Positions 58,695 through 64,000 of a DNA stretch of 64,000 nucleotides are shown here, piece after piece. The position numbers were made by a program, and so were the translations under genes. The notes beneath the pieces are model-generated. The model searched no databases. It worked only from the letters and a program-made list of their open reading frames with translations, and had not been told where the DNA came from. How positions within the stretch are numbered: position 1 is the stretch's first letter; each line of letters opens with the position of its first letter. The DNA comes from Planctomycetota bacterium (GTDB taxonomy: Bacteria > Planctomycetota > Phycisphaerae > Phycisphaerales > UBA1924). The stretch lies in contig JAFEBP010000022.1 in assembly GCA_018242605.1 (NCBI GenBank), forward strand, positions 1-64,000, read 5' to 3'.

Positions 58695-59123
58695 ATGGCC
58701 AAGAAAGAAGTTACCAACGTTTTCAAGATCATGGCGCCCGGCGGTCAAGCGACCCCCGCGCCACCGCTCGGCCCCGTTCTGGGCAGCAAGGGCGTGAACC
58801 CCGGACAGTTCATCCAGAAGTTCAACGCCGCGACGCAGAACGTCAAGGGCAAGATCGTCGGGTGCATCGTCACGGTGTACAACGACCGCTCCTTCGATCT
58901 GGAGATCAAGAGCAGCCCGGCGTCCGTCCTCATCAAGGAAGCCGCGGGAGTCGAGAAGGGCTCCGGCGTTCCCAACAAGGACAAGGTCGGCAAGATCACC
59001 AAGGAACAGGTGAAGAAGATCGCCGAGGCGAAGATGCAGGACCTCAACAGTCACAGCATCGAGACCGCGATGCGCGTCGTCGAAGGCACCGCGCGGTCGA
59101 TGGGCGTGACGATCGTCGGATAA
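58695..59123 (+). CDS. rplK: 50S ribosomal protein L11
   Basis: A 142-aa GTPase-centre protein that binds 23S rRNA domain II with L10/L12. The N-terminus has FKIMAPGGQATPAPPLGPVLG and later VNPGQFIQKFNAAT. First gene of rplK-rplA-rplJ-rplL. No secE or nusG lies upstream. Confidence 0.97.
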   Translation: MAKKEVTNVFKIMAPGGQATPAPPLGPVLGSKGVNPGQFIQKFNAATQNVKGKIVGCIVTVYNDRSFDLEIKSSPASVLIKEAAGVEKGSGVPNKDKVGKITKEQVKKIAEAKMQDLNSHSIETAMRVVEGTARSMGVTIVG

Positions 59124-59185
59124 GCGGGTCACCGGACACACATGAACGCAGCCCGCCCACGCGGGCCACAACAGGAATACGAGCG

Positions 59186-59887
59186 ATGCCGGTCAGAATG
59201 ACGAAGCGCGACAAGCACAACGAAAGCCTCCGGGTCAAGGAGGCTCTCGAAGCCCCCCAGGCGGTGGCCTCGTTGAAGAAGTTCAAGGGCCCCAAGTTCG
59301 ACCAGACGGTCAACGTGGTGATGCACCTGAATCTCGACACCAAGCAGAGCGACCAGAACCTCCGCGGCGCGATCAGCCTGCCCCAGGGCATCGGCAAGAG
59401 CAAGCGGGTCGTGGCGTTCTGCCAGAGCGACGTGGCCCCCAAGGCTCTCGAAGCCGGCGCCGTCAAGGCCGGCGGCGAGGAACTCGTCGCCGAGATCGAG
59501 AAGGGTTGGATGGATTTCGACGTGGCCGTCGCCAGCCCGGACATGATGCGGGTCGTGTCCAAGCTCGGTAAGGTCCTGGGCCCCAAGGGCCTGATGCCCA
59601 GCCCCAAGGCCGGCACCGTCACCCCCGACATCGCCGGGGCCGTGAAGGAATACGCCGCGGGCAAGGTCGAGTACCGCACCGACACCGCCGGCAACATCCA
59701 CGCCATCATCGGCAAGATGTCCTTCCCCGAGGCGTCGCTGACCGAGAACCTGACCCACTTCATCCACACGATCGAGAAGATCCGTCCCGCGACCGTCAAG
59801 GGCCATTACATCAAGAGCATCACGATCAGCGGGGCCATGACCCCGGGCATCAAGGTGAAGTACGTCGCGGCGGCCGCGCCGGAGTGA
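59186..59887 (+). CDS. rplA: 50S ribosomal protein L1
   Basis: A 233-aa L1-stalk protein; in many bacteria it represses its own operon by binding the leader mRNA. Signatures are LGKVLGPKGLMPSPKAGTV and VEYRTDTAGNIHAIIGK. ATG 59186 is supported by AGGA upstream. It follows rplK by 62 bases. Confidence 0.97.
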   Translation: MPVRMTKRDKHNESLRVKEALEAPQAVASLKKFKGPKFDQTVNVVMHLNLDTKQSDQNLRGAISLPQGIGKSKRVVAFCQSDVAPKALEAGAVKAGGEELVAEIEKGWMDFDVAVASPDMMRVVSKLGKVLGPKGLMPSPKAGTVTPDIAGAVKEYAAGKVEYRTDTAGNIHAIIGKMSFPEASLTENLTHFIHTIEKIRPATVKGHYIKSITISGAMTPGIKVKYVAAAAPE

Positions 59888-59899
59888 GTCGGCGACCCC

Positions 59900-59954
59900 G
59901 CTCTCCAGGGCGGTGTGCGCCGAATGACCGAATGCGGATGAGGCTCTGGAGAGC
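59900..59954 (+). promoter_or_regulatory. Probable L10 leader
   Basis: The arms GCTCTCCAG (59900-59908) and CTGGAGAGC (59946-59954) are perfectly complementary and enclose a 37-base internal region 23 bases before the rplJ start. Position between rplA and rplJ fits the ribosomal-protein L10 leader, which L10-L12 binds to control translation. Confidence 0.6.
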
Positions 59955-59977
59955 CGATCCACGATTGAGAGCGACCC

Positions 59978-60535
59978 ATGTCTAAAGTTGTCAAAACCAT
60001 GATCATGCGGGAGTACAAGGCCCGCATCGCCAAGGGAACGGACCAGTGGCCGGACGCGATGGTCATCAGCATCCGCGGCGTCAAGGCCGTTGATACCACC
60101 AAGATGCGCCACACGCTGGCGAAGAAGAACATCCGCGTCACCGTGGTGCAGAACGCCCTGGCACGCAAGTCGTTTGAGGGCACCAGCCTCGCCGGCCTCT
60201 CCGACATGCTCACGGGCGGCAACGCCCTGGCGTACGGCGGCAACAGCGTGGTCGAGGTGGCCCGCGAGGTCGTCGCGATCGTCGAGAAGATGCCCGGCGT
60301 TGAGCTCAAGGGCGCCATCCTCGACGGCACCGTGTTCAAGGGCAAGGCGGGCGTGCTCGAACTGAGCAAGTTCCCCACCCGCGAAGAGGCCATCGGCCGG
60401 GTCGTCACCCTCATCGTCAGCCCGGCCCGCAAGATCATGGGCCAGGTCAAGGGTCCCGGATCCAAGGTCGCCGGCATCATCAAGGCGATCGAAGAAAAGT
60501 TGGAAAAGGGCGAAGCGATCGCGAAGGTCGCCTGA
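59978..60535 (+). CDS. rplJ: 50S ribosomal protein L10
   Basis: A 185-aa stalk base protein that carries L7/L12 dimers. The order rplJ-rplL and the YKARIAKGTDQWPD... start fit L10, with a C-terminal helix (IKAIEEKLEKGEAIAKV) for L12 docking. ATG 59978. Confidence 0.95.
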   Translation: MSKVVKTMIMREYKARIAKGTDQWPDAMVISIRGVKAVDTTKMRHTLAKKNIRVTVVQNALARKSFEGTSLAGLSDMLTGGNALAYGGNSVVEVAREVVAIVEKMPGVELKGAILDGTVFKGKAGVLELSKFPTREEAIGRVVTLIVSPARKIMGQVKGPGSKVAGIIKAIEEKLEKGEAIAKVA

Positions 60536-60571
60536 AGCTCTGCGAGTGTTTTGACATCGACACCCCACTGG

Positions 60572-60608
60572 CCCGCCTTGGCGGGTTAAAGGCCGAAGTG
60601 TTTCGGCC
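60572..60608 (+). promoter_or_regulatory. Tandem hairpins between rplJ and rplL
   Basis: Two small hairpins, CCCGC/GCGGG (60572-60585) and GGCCGAA/TTCGGCC (60591-60608), lie in the 137-base gap. No T-run follows. They could be processing or attenuating elements. Confidence 0.4.
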
Positions 60609-60672
60609 CCTCTGGGGTGAGGCGTGCGTCAGGCCTACGGGCTCGGCGCGATAGTGAAGAAGGAATTTGAAC

Positions 60673-61062
60673 ATGTCGGAAGTTGCGACTCACATCAAGG
60701 ACCTGGGCGACAAACTCGCGGGCCTCACCCTCAAGGACGCGGTCGAGCTCGGTAAGTACATGAAGGATGCCTACGGCATCGAAGCCGCCGCCGGTGGCGC
60801 GGTGATGATGGCCGCCGCTGGCGCGGCCGCCGCCCCCAAGGCCGAAGAGAAGACCTCCTTCGACGTCATCCTCAAGGCCGCGGGCGACAAGAAGATCCAG
60901 GTCATCAAGGTCGTCCGCGAGGCGACCGGTCTGGGTCTGGCCGAGGCGAAGGCCTTCGTCGATGCTCCGGGCAAGGCCGTCAAGCAGGGCTTGGACAAGG
61001 CCGAAGCCGAGAAGCTCAAGAAGACCCTCGAAGAGAACGGCGCGACCGTCGAGCTGGCCTAA
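60673..61062 (+). CDS. rplL: 50S ribosomal protein L7/L12
   Basis: A 129-aa factor-recruiting stalk protein: N-terminal dimerisation domain ([20 protein letters not shown]), an Ala/Gly-rich hinge, and the C-terminal domain [20 protein letters not shown] with [20 protein letters not shown] 60673 is preferred to a TTG at 60667; AAGGA lies upstream. Confidence 0.97.
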   Translation: MSEVATHIKDLGDKLAGLTLKDAVELGKYMKDAYGIEAAAGGAVMMAAAGAAAAPKAEEKTSFDVILKAAGDKKIQVIKVVREATGLGLAEAKAFVDAPGKAVKQGLDKAEAEKLKKTLEENGATVELA

Positions 61063-61179
61063 GCCAGTCTCCCAGGAAGCGGCAATCTCTCACCGACAAG
61101 GAGTTTCACCTCAGAGGTTGAATGACCTCAACGGGTGGATCATCCGAAAATCGGTTTCTGATCGGTAATTCGAGAAAGA

Positions 61180-61216
61180 CGCGGGCCCGCCGCAGGCGGC
61201 GGGCCCGCGATTTTTT
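61180..61216 (+). terminator. Intrinsic terminator after rplL
   Basis: Perfect 13-bp stem CGCGGGCCCGCCG / CGGCGGGCCCGCG with a CAGG loop followed by ATTTTTT. Confidence 0.93.
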
Positions 61217-61239
61217 CAAGAGATTTTGTGGCATGACAC

Positions 61240-61269
61240 TTGCTTAGGCGGTGTGTCGGCGCATATACT
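61240..61269 (+). promoter_or_regulatory. Candidate rpoB promoter
   Basis: TTGCTT at 61240-61245 and TATACT at 61264-61269 with an 18-base spacer, downstream of the rplL terminator and 168 bases before rpoB. Confidence 0.55.
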
Positions 61270-61437
61270 GTGAGGTTCGGCATTCTGCGTCGCTCGGGCA
61301 GCGGCGCACAGGAACCTGCCAACTTGTCTCTAATCGTCATCCAGTAGAGTCGGCCCGGTTTGATGCACTGCGAAGCGTGATCGTGCTACGTAGAACAAAC
61401 TGAGTGGTCGGTATCACCATCCATCGCGAGGAATTCG

Positions 61438-64000
<2,563 letters not shown>

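Larger units (their letters stand above)
61063..61437. other. rplL-rpoB intergenic region
   Basis: 375 bases with no gene. Contains the strong terminator (61180-61216) and a candidate promoter (61240-61269) described separately. Confidence 0.8.

Overview
This 64 kb window is high-GC chromosomal DNA from a bacterium that is most likely a planctomycete of the Phycisphaerae/Phycisphaerales type. The evidence is combined: large Ser/Thr kinases carrying WD40 repeats next to ECF sigma factors, a secreted protein ending in a two-repeat 'GC-type' dockerin, a fused 3-dehydroquinate dehydratase/shikimate dehydrogenase, a futalosine-pathway menaquinone gene (mqnC) and many small Cys- or Gly-rich membrane proteins. 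The assignment to this group is inference from gene content; no 16S rRNA is present. I see no insertion sequence, prophage, CRISPR array or plasmid gene, so this is core chromosome with lineage-specific genes in between.

Layout. 1-2.3 kb: one-carbon metabolism (ahcY 3' end, purU, metF). 2.3-8 kb, mostly minus strand: a small membrane protein, aroDE, a Cys/Gly-rich membrane protein, a flavoprotein and an RDD membrane protein. 8.2-12.9 kb: carB and a solitary peptide-type ABC permease. 12.9-16.3 kb, minus strand: two small proteins, a Gfo/Idh/MocA oxidoreductase, thioredoxin and folP. 16.5-25.6 kb, plus strand: rpsT, a CPBP protease, tRNA-Glu(CTC) with its own promoter and terminator, a glycosyltransferase, an acyl-CoA mutase large subunit, yidC and mnmE. 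25.7-27.8 kb: a tightly packed ECF sigma/membrane protein/coiled-coil exported protein unit. 27.9-33.3 kb: a giant kinase-WD40 protein, a globin, an ECF sigma factor and an FMN reductase. 33.5-41.5 kb: ppdK, an RNase HII-like protein, a lipid kinase, ybeY, a CNNM/CorC-type protein and an odd P-loop protein. 42-44.5 kb: a three-gene envelope operon. 44.7-46.2 kb: mqnC. 46.2-53.7 kb: a reprolysin-like metalloprotease and a large secreted fibre-like protein on the minus strand, divergent from a second ECF sigma/kinase-WD40 pair. 53.7-57.3 kb: a NatAB-type ABC exporter and prfA. 57.4-64 kb: the dockerin protein, then rplK-rplA-rplJ-rplL and the first 854 codons of rpoB.

How the genes work together. 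Housekeeping blocks (folate/methyl cycle, pyrimidine/arginine precursor supply, shikimate pathway, ribosome and RNA polymerase, membrane insertion) alternate with regulatory and envelope modules. Two kinase-TM-WD40 proteins and three ECF sigma factors suggest heavy transmembrane signalling. The most unusual protein-level observations are an MnmE whose GTPase motifs G3 and G4 are eroded, an acyl-CoA mutase with isobutyryl-CoA-mutase-type specificity residues plus a serine-rich insertion, and a degenerate P-loop protein with a deoxyribosyltransferase-like C-terminal part. Several RNA-level signals are also clear: perfect intrinsic terminators after rpsT, tRNA-Glu, ppdK and rplL, and a plausible L10-leader hairpin before rplJ.
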